Source: a virus. From it: a stretch of 54,289 nucleotides of DNA. Below are positions 15,174 to 24,491 of this stretch, in pieces; position 1 is the first letter of the stretch, and each line of letters starts with the position of its first letter. The notes under the pieces are model-generated. The model did no database searches, was not told the origin of the DNA, and saw only the letters and a list, made by a program, of their open reading frames with translations. Made by a program: the position numbers and the translations under genes. The stretch is from positions 1 through 54,289 of IMG/VR virus record IMGVR_UViG_3300027969_004149; one strand, 5' to 3'.

Positions 15174-15692
15174 AAACTTAGGTGCCAATCCTACATTAGA
15201 CCCTGCATGCCAAGCGTGTAAATCAGCGTATTGATATATGCTACCTTGCTGTTCCATATAGTATGCATCGTCGGCTGTGACAAATACATGTCCTGCTGAG
15301 GGCTTACTTAAAAAACAAAAATATCTCACAAGTGTGCCTAGTTGTTCGTGTTCTTTTTCCCAAGGATTAATATCCCAATGCCACGGTGTGCATTTGCCTG
15401 GCCTTATTTCACTGACCCAACACATCAACGGTTTAGCATTAACTGCCATACTAATAACAAGTTCATAGTTTTTGTGAAAATGTACACCTGATTGATAGTG
15501 GCGATACTCTACAGTATGCTCATCATAGCCTACAGATTTTAACATTTCAGTTTGATTAAGGTATTCGTTGTAGTATGGATTATCTTTAGGTAGTTCCATG
15601 TGACCGTGACTAGGTTCAACTGTATGGGTGCTGATCTCTGTAATTAAACTTTCACATAGCGGGGCAGTAAGTGTAGATACATAAAGTTTCAT
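15147..15692 (-). CDS. Putative 2OG-Fe(II) dioxygenase
   Basis: A 181-residue protein. GKCTPWHWDINPWEKEHE carries H-x-D. YFCFLSKPSAGHVF is a beta strand followed by a turn typical of the fold. YQYADLHAWHAGSNVG carries the distal His, then FLLTFTGYK ends the protein. Translation is coupled to the upstream gene (ATGA overlap at 15689). Second of two minus-strand dioxygenase-like genes. Confidence 0.7.
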   Translation of the reverse strand: MKLYVSTLTAPLCESLITEISTHTVEPSHGHMELPKDNPYYNEYLNQTEMLKSVGYDEHTVEYRHYQSGVHFHKNYELVISMAVNAKPLMCWVSEIRPGKCTPWHWDINPWEKEHEQLGTLVRYFCFLSKPSAGHVFVTADDAYYMEQQGSIYQYADLHAWHAGSNVGLAPKFLLTFTGYK

Positions 15693-16354
15693 AATAGTGA
15701 AAACTCCGCTGGCAAAATACTGTTAAACAGATCTAATTTATTTTTTTCTATATTAAACTTTACTGTGATGGGTGAATATGAAAAATTGTTTATATAACCC
15801 AACTTGTTTGCATGGTTAAGCCACGGGCTCAATGTATTGTCAAATATAAATCTAGCATCGTCGGTGTTAGATACAGTCGAAGATAGTGCTATCTCTACCG
15901 GATCTAATAGTTCATTCTTTTTTAGTAAATGTCTGACTACCAATTGTACTCTAGCACATCTACCAAAATTAGTAGCGGTGTGTAGTAGTCCGGCATTCAT
16001 GTTATACCAAATGCCATCCTGCTCAAGCGGAAACATCTGTTCTCTAACTAAATCTATAAGATAACATGCTTCACCTTGTATGTTAAGATGATATCTGTCG
16101 TCTATATCTGCATGAGTTTGATAACATTGATTATGATCTAAAATAATAATTCTTGCTTCGCCTTTGATCACAGGCAGCGAATTGTAAAGAGTCTCCCAAA
16201 CAGTGCCTCTATATTCATCCTTTAAAACCCACGGATCATAAAAGAAGTTACCAGTGGGTTGATTGATAGTGGTTTTCATTTTATCGTGTATCAATCGGTT
16301 GCGTGCCTCTTGAAAAAAAGATGTATCGACTGTATAATTTGTTTTGGATAGCAT
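15689..16354 (-). CDS. 2OG-Fe(II) dioxygenase, Asp/Asn hydroxylase-like
   Basis: A 221-residue protein. ARIIILDHNQCYQTHADIDD holds the H-x-D motif. GIWYNMNAGLLHTATNFG carries the distal His, followed by RVQLVVRHLL. The C-terminal third is of unknown function and Asn/Leu-rich. A TAAATA motif ends 5 bases before the ATG on the minus strand, and no Shine-Dalgarno sequence is present. Confidence 0.72.
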   Translation of the reverse strand: MLSKTNYTVDTSFFQEARNRLIHDKMKTTINQPTGNFFYDPWVLKDEYRGTVWETLYNSLPVIKGEARIIILDHNQCYQTHADIDDRYHLNIQGEACYLIDLVREQMFPLEQDGIWYNMNAGLLHTATNFGRCARVQLVVRHLLKKNELLDPVEIALSSTVSNTDDARFIFDNTLSPWLNHANKLGYINNFSYSPITVKFNIEKNKLDLFNSILPAEFSLL

Positions 16355-16359
16355 GGAAA

Positions 16360-16366
16360 TATTTAC
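16360..16366 (-). promoter_or_regulatory. Putative T4-type late promoter, minus strand (GTAAATA)
   Basis: GTAAATA on the minus strand lies 5 bases before the ATG of the 15689-16354 gene. It is the minus-strand half of a divergent promoter region. Confidence 0.55.
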
Positions 16367-16381
16367 CCTTTAAACCATGCA

Positions 16382-16389
16382 TATAAATA
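16382..16389 (+). promoter_or_regulatory. T4-type late promoter, exact octamer TATAAATA
   Basis: The exact T4 late consensus octamer lies 4 bases before the ATG at 16394. There is no room for a ribosome site, so a transcript initiated here would be leaderless or would use a downstream start. Confidence 0.68.
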
Positions 16390-16393
16390 TTTC

Positions 16394-17053
16394 ATGGACA
16401 TTATAGACCAAGCAACAGAGATACTTAGAAAACCCATCGGTTGGATAGAGCTTGATATTGAGTTTGACCTTGATGCGTGGCAGCAAGAAGCAGCACAAGC
16501 TCAACCATTTTTGGTAGAACACCGAGAAGGTGACGGACACGAAGGTTGGCGTAGCTGTTGTCTTCACGGTATAGATTGGGATAAAACTGGTCATTGGTCT
16601 CGGTATGACAACGTCGAATCAGATTTAATTTATCGATGGACCAAGGTGTCGCAGCTCACACCCTGCATCACTGAATTTTGGAAAACATTTCCCACTGAAA
16701 GATTTGCCAGATTGCGATTCATGGAGTTGGCAGCAGGTGGTCATATAGCGGCTCACAACGATTCCCCAGGGGGAGTAAAGAACACAGAATTTGACATGAT
16801 GGATCACATGATTCCGATCAACGTAGCAATAACACATCCCAAAGATTGTAATATGCAGTTAGAGGGATACGGTACTGTACCTTTCTCTAAAGGGAAAGCA
16901 TTCATTGTTAACATCACAAATACACATTCAGTTATAAATCACAGCGATCAACCCAGAATGCATATGATCGCTCATTGCGTTATAGGTAACAAGAAAAAAG
17001 AATTTGCAGAATTAGTTGTTCGAAGTTATAATAAACAAAATGAACGTAGTTAA
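16394..17053 (+). CDS. 2OG-Fe(II) dioxygenase, Asp/Asn hydroxylase-like
   Basis: A 219-residue protein. RLRFMELAAGGHIAAHNDSPG carries H-x-D about residue 120, and NITNTHSVINHSDQPRMHM the distal His and Arg. The insertion TEFDMMDHMIPINVAITHP lies between the two iron motifs. The first gene of a plus-strand cassette that runs to 22305. Its last 14 bases overlap the next gene. Confidence 0.75.
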   Translation: MDIIDQATEILRKPIGWIELDIEFDLDAWQQEAAQAQPFLVEHREGDGHEGWRSCCLHGIDWDKTGHWSRYDNVESDLIYRWTKVSQLTPCITEFWKTFPTERFARLRFMELAAGGHIAAHNDSPGGVKNTEFDMMDHMIPINVAITHPKDCNMQLEGYGTVPFSKGKAFIVNITNTHSVINHSDQPRMHMIAHCVIGNKKKEFAELVVRSYNKQNERS

Positions 17054-18248
17054 ATTTCAGAATTTTAAGAAACCTATAGTATTTTGTATAGTTGATAATA
17101 CACATATCTATACCAGTGAATGGTCAAAAGAACTGATTAAAAATGTATCCGACTTTACTATTTCAAATACATTTTCAAAAGGATACGATATATTGCAGGG
17201 GCAAGATGAGGATGCACTATTACAGATAGCCTGTGATCAAAAATATCAAGCTGCTGTAATATTCTCTACTGGTACAGAATTTATCAACGGTGATAGTTTC
17301 TATAATGAGATAGAAAAACTACATAAAGAAAAAGTGTTTATCGCAGGCCACATTTTAGATCGAGCAGATGCATATTATGAACTGCATCATCAATGCTACT
17401 ATATTGACCTAGACATATATCAACAGGTGGGAAGCCCTCGAATAGGAAAACAACAGTTAGGTATTAAACATCGCAAAATAAAACCTCGGCGCAGTAGTGA
17501 TAATATACACGATGATTATACTCCAACGTGGGTGTCTGGTGGCGAAGATGAAACAGACTATAATCACAAAATGCATGGACATAATGTATTAAGTGTAGCA
17601 TTTGATCGTGAAATTTCTGTAGTGGTATTTGACAATAATATACGTCAACATAAAAAACATTATTACCCAGAAAACCAACAGGAATTTATAAATCATATAC
17701 AATGGGCATACCAAAGGTTTAATTTTTGTTCAACAGAGTTTGTGCATACCAATCATACCGAGAATATCAACTTTCAAAATCAAGTGTTTGAACAGTTTTT
17801 TGTGCCGGCCAGTGGAGCATGGTGGCAAACTATGGTTAATAAATCAAAGCCAGTTACTGTGGTGATCTATGACTATAATCAAAAGGCCTTGGACTATTGG
17901 GAAATTCATAAACCGAACATCCCTAATGTCACTTATGTGTTTTTAAAAATAGATCTACTCACAGACATATATGATTTCAATCACTTTGATAAGGCACTAC
18001 CTACCTTAATAAATTTATCAAACATCTATGCCTATGAAGCCACTAGTATTTTATACAGTCTAGAGCAGAGATTATTCAAAGAAAATGCAATGATCACGAC
18101 TATTAAAAATCACTTTTCATCTGCAACTATTAATTTTTCATTGCGGGCATCTACCGGATTTACCGATAGTAATTTATATCATGATATTTCTACAATAGAC
18201 ATTCAACAACTGGTTAAGCCTACATGGCATTGCAAGGACTGGCTATGA
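17040..18248 (+). CDS. Unknown two-domain protein (402 aa)
   Basis: No family recognised with confidence. The N-terminal half (PIVFCIVDNTHIYTSEW, AAVIFSTGTEFINGDSF, FIAGHILDR, CYYIDLDIYQQVGSPRIG) alternates strands and helices like a nucleotide-sugar transferase domain. The C-terminal half opens with PVTVVIYDYNQKALDYWE, like the first strand of a Rossmann or methyltransferase fold. Both readings are inference. The ATG at 17040 overlaps the preceding hydroxylase-like gene; the stop overlaps the QueC-like gene (ATGA). Confidence 0.7.
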   Translation: MNVVKFQNFKKPIVFCIVDNTHIYTSEWSKELIKNVSDFTISNTFSKGYDILQGQDEDALLQIACDQKYQAAVIFSTGTEFINGDSFYNEIEKLHKEKVFIAGHILDRADAYYELHHQCYYIDLDIYQQVGSPRIGKQQLGIKHRKIKPRRSSDNIHDDYTPTWVSGGEDETDYNHKMHGHNVLSVAFDREISVVVFDNNIRQHKKHYYPENQQEFINHIQWAYQRFNFCSTEFVHTNHTENINFQNQVFEQFFVPASGAWWQTMVNKSKPVTVVIYDYNQKALDYWEIHKPNIPNVTYVFLKIDLLTDIYDFNHFDKALPTLINLSNIYAYEATSILYSLEQRLFKENAMITTIKNHFSSATINFSLRASTGFTDSNLYHDISTIDIQQLVKPTWHCKDWL

Positions 18249-18970
18249 ACCATCATAATATAGATAACTGTCTTGTACCCTTTGATCACTCATGGGAAAA
18301 TATAGCCATCAGCGTAAGTGGTGGTGCTGACAGTGCGCTGTTGGCCTATCTGATTTGCGACCTAGCCAAAGACCACAACGTCACCATACACATTATTAAC
18401 CATGTGCGTTGTTGGAAGACAAAGCCCTGGCAACAAGATAACGCCAATGATGTATATAATTGGTTGTTCCAAAGATTTTATCACACCAAGTTTGTTCGGC
18501 ATACAAACTTTATAGCACCTGAATTAGAATACGGTGATGTTGGGCCGATTCTAACAGACGAATACGGTAAAAAAGTCAGCGGTGATAATATACAACAACG
18601 TGCATATGCAGAATTTGTTTGTCACAAATACGATATCAATGCATACTACAATGCAGTCACTAGAAATCCAATAGCAGTTGATCTCGGAGGCATGGAAGAA
18701 AGAAATATTGATGCCAATGATAGTAATCAACATCTTAAAATTATGAAGCACATGGATCGATGGGCTATTCATCCTTTTAGATTTGTAGATAAAAGTTGGG
18801 TTATCTCACAGTATAAAAGACTGGAAATTATAGACCTTTTAGAACTTACTAGAAGTTGTGAAGGCACGTTTGAAGAAATAGATTTTACAAATTATACCAA
18901 AGGACAATATGTTCCAGTTTGCGGAGAATGTTTTTGGTGCAAAGAAAGAAGGTGGGCCATTGATCAATAG
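18245..18970 (+). CDS. QueC/ExsB-like PP-loop ATPase
   Basis: A 241-residue protein. The PP-loop ISVSGGADSALLAY (SGGADS about 25-30) binds ATP for adenylation. At the C-terminus RSCEGTF followed by VCGECFWCKERRWA supplies four Cys (about 205, 226, 229, 232), the zinc knuckle typical of 7-cyano-7-deazaguanine synthase. The family makes preQ0 from 7-carboxy-7-deazaguanine. The middle of the protein differs from what I recall of QueC, so another amidating or thiolating role is possible. A QueD-like gene lies at 51878. It overlaps its upstream neighbour (ATGA) and the next start. Confidence 0.7.
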   Translation: MNHHNIDNCLVPFDHSWENIAISVSGGADSALLAYLICDLAKDHNVTIHIINHVRCWKTKPWQQDNANDVYNWLFQRFYHTKFVRHTNFIAPELEYGDVGPILTDEYGKKVSGDNIQQRAYAEFVCHKYDINAYYNAVTRNPIAVDLGGMEERNIDANDSNQHLKIMKHMDRWAIHPFRFVDKSWVISQYKRLEIIDLLELTRSCEGTFEEIDFTNYTKGQYVPVCGECFWCKERRWAIDQ

Positions 18971-20222
18971 CAAAACATTTTGTATGCATCCTTTCACAGG
19001 ATTAGCAACACGCGAAGACGGCGCTGTTAAAGTCTGTTGTCGAAGCCATCCTATTGGCTTTATTCAAAAAAACACTCTTGAACAAATTTGGAATAATGAT
19101 ACCATGCGCCGAATTCGCACTCAAGTTTTGTCCGGAGAGCGTCCTCCCGAATGTGCGCCTTGCTTCGCATTAGAAGATCAAGGAGTCGAAAGCCTGCGTC
19201 AAAGACATATCAACGGTGTTATACCAGAAGCTCGTATTAATCTCTACCCCAAAGCGTTAGCCGAGTTACATCCAGAAATGACCATGCCTTTTAACTTTCC
19301 TACCATGGAAATTAAATTAAACAATCTATGCAATTTAAAATGTCGCATGTGTAATCCCATGGACTCAACCAGCTGGAATGATTGGCAAGAAGTAGAACAG
19401 CATTACGAAAAAGAAGATAATTTTTTAGTAAAAAAGATCATAGACTTAAATCTCAAGAACAAGCCGTTCTTAGATAGTTTTGTAGATACGCCTAATTGGT
19501 GGGAAAGTTTTGAAAAACTATTGCCTTACTTTAGACGTGTAGAGTTCGCTGGTGGTGAACCCCTGATGGATCCTACACATTATAAAATTTTAGATATGCT
19601 TGCTCCGTATGGTAAGGATATAGAAATTAAGTACGCTACTAACTTGACCATGTTGGGCAAGAGCGACAGAACTGTGTGGCAGTATTGGCCTAAATTTAAA
19701 AGTGTTGCTGTTAATGTGAGCATAGATGGTATAGGAAGCAGTTATGAATACATTCGAGGAAATGCATCATGGGCTGAATTAATCAACAATATAAAACAGA
19801 TACAGACAATTCCCAATGTAAGTCGAATAGTAGGAGCGGTGGCTGTACAGGTCAGCAACATTTTAATTTTAGATAAAATGATAGAATATTTTTTAGACGA
19901 TTTAGGGATTGTGTTTTATACCAATATGGTAAATTACCCCAAAGTGTTGTCACCGCAGGTGTTACCTAAATATCTAAAAATACTAGCTATAGAAAGATTA
20001 CAGAATGTAATGCAACGTGTAACAGATTTTAAATACGTTAAAGAAAATCCTATTTTATTAGATATTACTCTTGGTCAGATTACCGGTGTAATTAATTTTT
20101 TAGAAGCCAACGACCAAAGCGACCTATGGGAAGAATGCATAGATTTTAATAAAAAATTAGATGCTACTAGACAACAAAGTTTTGTATCTAACACACCGGA
20201 GTTTAAAAGATATGTTCCTTGA
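18960..20222 (+). CDS. Radical SAM protein, twitch/SPASM type
   Basis: About 420 residues from the TTG at 18960, which has an AAGG site just upstream. An ATG at 18909 would add 17 residues encoded inside the QueC-like gene. CNLKCRMC (about 124-131) binds the SAM cluster; FAGGEPL gives the GGEP motif. N-terminal FCMHPF...VKVCCRSHP and CAPCFALE supply extra Cys as in the 13148 and 23190 proteins. The likely role is radical modification of a peptide, sugar or carrier-bound substrate. It overlaps the next gene by 11 bases. Confidence 0.83.
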   Translation: MINSKTFCMHPFTGLATREDGAVKVCCRSHPIGFIQKNTLEQIWNNDTMRRIRTQVLSGERPPECAPCFALEDQGVESLRQRHINGVIPEARINLYPKALAELHPEMTMPFNFPTMEIKLNNLCNLKCRMCNPMDSTSWNDWQEVEQHYEKEDNFLVKKIIDLNLKNKPFLDSFVDTPNWWESFEKLLPYFRRVEFAGGEPLMDPTHYKILDMLAPYGKDIEIKYATNLTMLGKSDRTVWQYWPKFKSVAVNVSIDGIGSSYEYIRGNASWAELINNIKQIQTIPNVSRIVGAVAVQVSNILILDKMIEYFLDDLGIVFYTNMVNYPKVLSPQVLPKYLKILAIERLQNVMQRVTDFKYVKENPILLDITLGQITGVINFLEANDQSDLWEECIDFNKKLDATRQQSFVSNTPEFKRYVP

Positions 20223-20781
20223 TTATAAAAAATATCAACATTGGTCATTGATTGACGAAATATTAATTCTAGCACAACAAGAATTAACAGTATTTCTAGC
20301 CAACAAGACTCCGTACGATATGGCCGACTACAAATGGTTTGAAAAACAATATGGTCATCCAATGGGACCGAAGGTGTGGAATTGGTATGCAGTTCCTAAT
20401 TTACGGGCAAGTCAAGAAACTGAGTGGAGTGATTTATTACCACAGCTGACACAAAAGGCAAAGTCTTTGCCGGGAATAGTTAATTTCAGCGTAAATGCTA
20501 TCGCACCAGGAGGTGAAGCTCCCTTTCACAGCGACTACGACTATGACATGCGCATTGATCTATCTAAATCAAACAAGGTATATGTCATATTAATTGGAGT
20601 TAATATTCCAGATGTTCCTGTAGACAAATGTGGGTTCCAGTTAGGTGATGAAAAAATAAAATTTAGTACAAATGATATTGTTGCGTTCGATGGAGGTATC
20701 ACACACGGTTCATGGAATTTTACTGACCAGTGGCGCTATACCATAAATATGGATATAAAACAAGAAGAGTGGAACCTATGA
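20212..20781 (+). CDS. Putative 2OG-Fe(II) dioxygenase, Asp/Asn hydroxylase-like
   Basis: About 189 residues from the ATG at 20212. VNAIAPGGEAPFHSDYDYD contains H-x-D; DIVAFDGGITHGSWNFTD carries the distal His, followed by WRYTINMDI with the Arg. The insertion between motifs includes VYVILIGVNIP. Translation is coupled to the radical SAM gene upstream and to a similar dioxygenase-like gene downstream (ATGA). Confidence 0.74.
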   Translation: MFLDYKKYQHWSLIDEILILAQQELTVFLANKTPYDMADYKWFEKQYGHPMGPKVWNWYAVPNLRASQETEWSDLLPQLTQKAKSLPGIVNFSVNAIAPGGEAPFHSDYDYDMRIDLSKSNKVYVILIGVNIPDVPVDKCGFQLGDEKIKFSTNDIVAFDGGITHGSWNFTDQWRYTINMDIKQEEWNL

Positions 20782-21401
20782 CATCTGTCTGGAAAGATCC
20801 GACAAAATACAAAGACTACGATAAACTGTGGCCATTGGTTTCGATGGCTAAAAAGATCGTGGTCGGCGATGACGGCTATCCTATAAACATAGAAAAAATC
20901 AACGATCAATACAAAGGTTTTTATTTAAGAAAAGACAGACCAGAAAATCCCATCAAATGGAATGCCATAACAGTGTATCAACGATTGCCTGACTTTCAGT
21001 TTATTGCTGATAAAATAGATCAAAGATATACTTTGCTCAAAAACGAATTTGAAAAAATAGAAACCATCACGCAGGTAGTTATAAATTATATCGGACCTCA
21101 GTCAATTACTCCATTACATAGTGATAGCAAAACTTATAAAGGGTCTGGTCAAGACTATATTGGTGGCGTTATGGCCAACGGTGTTGTTGCTCCCACATAT
21201 CAAATAATGATAGGTCTTTGGATCCCACCTTTTGACAATGATGAGATAGGATTAGAATTCCCTGGACACGGTTTTAAAACATGGAAGACCGACGAGGCAC
21301 TAGCATTTGATGGTGCTTACGATCATCAAGGATGGAACAGAACAGATTTTACAAGAGTGTCACTGTTCATTGACGTATTAAAAAGTTCTGTAGATGAATA
21401 A
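20778..21401 (+). CDS. Putative 2OG-Fe(II) dioxygenase, Asp/Asn hydroxylase-like
   Basis: About 207 residues from the ATG at 20778. VINYIGPQSITPLHSDSKTY has H-x-D; EALAFDGAYDHQGWNRTDF has the distal His, then TRVSLFIDVLK. It resembles the preceding gene in layout (ALAFDG / IVAFDG before the distal His), so the two probably arose by duplication. The stop overlaps the following radical SAM gene by 8 bases. Confidence 0.74.
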   Translation: MTSVWKDPTKYKDYDKLWPLVSMAKKIVVGDDGYPINIEKINDQYKGFYLRKDRPENPIKWNAITVYQRLPDFQFIADKIDQRYTLLKNEFEKIETITQVVINYIGPQSITPLHSDSKTYKGSGQDYIGGVMANGVVAPTYQIMIGLWIPPFDNDEIGLEFPGHGFKTWKTDEALAFDGAYDHQGWNRTDFTRVSLFIDVLKSSVDE

Positions 21402-22305
21402 AATAACCAGTGTATGGCCTCACCAGGATCAAATCAAAGTAGAATGGAACCTTGGTAAACGCTGTAACTACGATTGCAGTTATTGTCCCTCGGAAATACA
21501 CAATAATTTTAGTCCGCACACAGATATTAACATTCTAGAATCAACTGTAGATAAACTGTGTGAACTAGGGAAACCGTTGCGTATTAGTCTAACTGGAGGA
21601 GAACCGTGTGTTCATCCAGACATCGAGGATTTATTAGAATACTTCAAACGTAAAGACGTGTTCTGGGTTAACTTAACTACTAACGGCACTAGGGGATATA
21701 GGTGGTATCTTGAAAATGAAATATTCTTCAATCATCTTGTGTTTAGCCTGCACTTTGAACAAGATTGGACACGTATATTTGATACGATTTTAAAATTCTA
21801 CGACAGCACTGAACAAGACTTTTTTGTCAACATCATGGCTCATCACAAATATATGCACAATGTAAAAGTTGTTGTTAAAAAGTTTGATGAGATCGGAATC
21901 AAATATGCTATTCGTAGAATCCGATGGACCGAAGGTGACCATAATGTGTTCGATGATTTAAAATATGACGGCAAAGACCTAGAATGGATTTTAAGTCATG
22001 ACGCTACTGCGAAGCCTAATGTGCGTATCGATGACAGCGAAATTATGCACAGCAACGATGTAATTAAACTTCACAAGAATCAATTCAAAGGGTGGAGCTG
22101 TAATGCAGGGTTAGAAAGCCTTATGATTAATTGGGATGGAGAAGTGCATCGTGCTACCTGTAGAGTCGGCGGCAGCTTAGGTAATATCTATCACAACACA
22201 TTTAAACCAGTTACAGAACAGATTATCTGCACTAGAGACAATTGTACCTGTGCAGCAGATATACCATTAACAAAATTTAGAAATGTGAGTGTCAGGTTGA
22301 CATGA
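21394..22305 (+). CDS. Radical SAM protein with C-terminal Cys-rich domain
   Basis: A 303-residue protein. CNYDCSYC (Cys24, 28, 31) and SLTGGEPC (GGEP about 68-71) form the radical SAM core, with TTNGTRG typical of the next strand. The C-terminal region GWSCNAG.ES..INWDG, ATCRVGG and CTRDNCTC resembles a short SPASM domain able to hold an auxiliary cluster. The minus-strand gene at 22267 has the same C-terminal pattern, so they are convergent paralogues with 39 bases of 3' overlap. Confidence 0.85.
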   Translation: MNKITSVWPHQDQIKVEWNLGKRCNYDCSYCPSEIHNNFSPHTDINILESTVDKLCELGKPLRISLTGGEPCVHPDIEDLLEYFKRKDVFWVNLTTNGTRGYRWYLENEIFFNHLVFSLHFEQDWTRIFDTILKFYDSTEQDFFVNIMAHHKYMHNVKVVVKKFDEIGIKYAIRRIRWTEGDHNVFDDLKYDGKDLEWILSHDATAKPNVRIDDSEIMHSNDVIKLHKNQFKGWSCNAGLESLMINWDGEVHRATCRVGGSLGNIYHNTFKPVTEQIICTRDNCTCAADIPLTKFRNVSVRLT

Positions 22306-23193
22306 ACAATCATTTTTTGGACATATCACAGAATTCATCCCATTGAGTTCAACTCCGCATGATCCTCTAATAGTACCGTCGTGATTTATTACTATGGATT
22401 CGGCACCTAGCATACAACTCCATCCTTTAAACTTGTTCCAATTATTGAGTATAATCGTATGAGGCTTTGCAACCTTGGCTACATTGTTGTCAAATAATAC
22501 AACACTCTGGTGTAATTTAAAATCATCAATGTGTTTCAACAATCTATCACTGGACGGAATACGTTTTATACTACTTTCTAGGTAGGCTATTTGTTCTGTG
22601 TTATAGCAATCGACACCACGACCCGGAGCATCGACAATTTCCTTGGTTTGTATTATCCAAGGATACTTGCTAGTCATCATGACATTCACTGCGTCAACAC
22701 ATTTATTCCAATTTTTAAAATCCATTAGAACAAGCGTTGTAACTTTAAGTTCTTTTTCATATAGAAAATCAGCGACAGCACAATGATGTGCTAGATCAGC
22801 ATATTCATTATGAAAACTTAATGTAACATCATCAAAATAAAGATAATTATTTTTCCACCATTCTAATGTTCTAGATCCGTTAGAGACCAGTGTGATAAAA
22901 ACATTATGAGTTTCTTTTAATTGTTTGCAGAAGTGTTCTAGCTTTGGCCATAGTGTAGGTTCGCCGCCGCCGGATATAGTCAAATGGAATTTTGTTTTTC
23001 CTGCCTGCTTGTATTGATCAAATACATTCCTAAAATTTGCCAGGATAGCATCAACGTCTTTAGGGTATCTAAAATTTCCATCGTGTGTACCTGGCCAACA
23101 ATAAGAACAGTTAAAATTACAAATGTCAGTCGGGAAGAATCTAACCTGTAATAGGTCGTTATCTTGGGTTGATATAATTTTAATTGGAATCAT
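22267..23193 (-). CDS. Radical SAM protein with C-terminal Cys-rich domain
   Basis: A 308-residue paralogue of the 21394 protein. CNFNCSYC (Cys25, 29, 32), SGGGEP (about 74-79), LVSNGSRT, and the C-terminal GWSCMLGAESIVINHDG, SCGVEL and CPKNDCSCQ elements. It is the third gene of a minus-strand run of three radical SAM genes (25566 to 22267) with overlapping stops and starts. The short auxiliary domain suggests modification of a larger substrate; identity unknown. Confidence 0.85.
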   Translation of the reverse strand: MIPIKIISTQDNDLLQVRFFPTDICNFNCSYCWPGTHDGNFRYPKDVDAILANFRNVFDQYKQAGKTKFHLTISGGGEPTLWPKLEHFCKQLKETHNVFITLVSNGSRTLEWWKNNYLYFDDVTLSFHNEYADLAHHCAVADFLYEKELKVTTLVLMDFKNWNKCVDAVNVMMTSKYPWIIQTKEIVDAPGRGVDCYNTEQIAYLESSIKRIPSSDRLLKHIDDFKLHQSVVLFDNNVAKVAKPHTIILNNWNKFKGWSCMLGAESIVINHDGTIRGSCGVELNGMNSVICPKNDCSCQPDTHISKFC

Positions 23194-24491
23194 AAAGTTT
23201 TTAGTTCTGGGAACACATCAGTATAGCATGTTCCTCGAACACTATCGGTGGTGGTTAGATAATCAAGTAACGTTGGAATCTTGTTAGACCAATCCTCAGA
23301 TTCCATATAATTTATCAACCCCTTCCATCTTGTTAGCCCATAAGGGTTATTTACAAACTCAGTGTTGGTCATATTGCTGTCACAAAAATGATCAATACGA
23401 GTTTTTACTTTATCTTTTAGGTGTTTAGGCAACACTCGCACATTTAGATAGCTAGGCAAGTAAACTAGATGTGTTCCGATCAGGCCGGCACCGTAGGGGG
23501 GCAGATTAATCTTTTTAAAGTTTTTACTTTCTTTCCAATGCACCAAGTCCGGAATAGTCAACACATTCATTAGCTGTACGGCACAGGCAATATTGACAAT
23601 GATATTGTCTGGTGTATCGTCCAGTCGTTCTAAATTTGAAACTACGTTGTCCCATTTACTAGGATAACGAATATAATCGTTGCGTTCTTCTAATGCGTCT
23701 ATGCTGAAATTGAACTTAACTTGTTTAAAGTGTGACCATAATTCAAAAAGTTTCTCAGGTAATTCTAATCCATTGCTGTTGTATCGAAGCACACAATTTT
23801 CTGCATTGCCTGTTTCGACCATGAATTCTAATATTTTATAATGCTCCGGAATCAACAAAGGCTCGCCACCTGCAAAATATAATTCTTTAATAAACGTTGC
23901 CTGCTGTTTCATTTCATTAAGAAATCTGCCGTTTTGATACCACGTGTAATCTCTATTACGATCATCCCAATGTTGATCTTTTATTAATTCTAGGGTTTTA
24001 TATTTGGGATATTGTAATTTCCATTCTTTGATCCAAGAACTGCTGTCGTGCGGACTGCACATAATACATTTAAGTTGACACAAATTTCCTAATCGTAAAT
24101 CAAAATAGGGAATACTAACTGGCAAGGATCCGTCTTGTTCGGTGGTAGCAACGATGGAATCGATATCTAGCCGTTCCTTCCAGACCACAGTCTCCCATTG
24201 TCTCTTACTAACAATACCTTTAGATTCTTCTTCAAAACATTTAGTACAACTAACAGGAATCTCATCATTCATCATTTGTAAACGAGTTGCCTTCATTTGA
24301 GGCGAGTTCCATATTTCTTCTATAGAATAATCTCGTAGATTCATAATATGGCCATCCTGAATGACCAGTCCAGATTCTTTGGAATCTACAACGCCAGCAC
24401 CAGATGCATTAGCTGTGCAACATAATCTAACATCACCGTTAGGCCTAGTCGCTAGATGTATCCAAGGAAGGGCACAAATAGTATTAGACAT
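23190..24491 (-). CDS. Radical SAM protein, twitch/SPASM type
   Basis: About 433 residues. CQLKCIMC (about 138-145) and FAGGEPL give the SAM core. N-terminal ICALPWIHLATRP..DVRLCC and CTKCFEEE supply extra Cys, matching the twitch proteins at 13148 and 18960. The ATG ending at 24491 overlaps the upstream stop by 8 bases. Middle gene of three consecutive radical SAM genes. Confidence 0.84.
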   Translation of the reverse strand: MSNTICALPWIHLATRPNGDVRLCCTANASGAGVVDSKESGLVIQDGHIMNLRDYSIEEIWNSPQMKATRLQMMNDEIPVSCTKCFEEESKGIVSKRQWETVVWKERLDIDSIVATTEQDGSLPVSIPYFDLRLGNLCQLKCIMCSPHDSSSWIKEWKLQYPKYKTLELIKDQHWDDRNRDYTWYQNGRFLNEMKQQATFIKELYFAGGEPLLIPEHYKILEFMVETGNAENCVLRYNSNGLELPEKLFELWSHFKQVKFNFSIDALEERNDYIRYPSKWDNVVSNLERLDDTPDNIIVNIACAVQLMNVLTIPDLVHWKESKNFKKINLPPYGAGLIGTHLVYLPSYLNVRVLPKHLKDKVKTRIDHFCDSNMTNTEFVNNPYGLTRWKGLINYMESEDWSNKIPTLLDYLTTTDSVRGTCYTDVFPELKTL

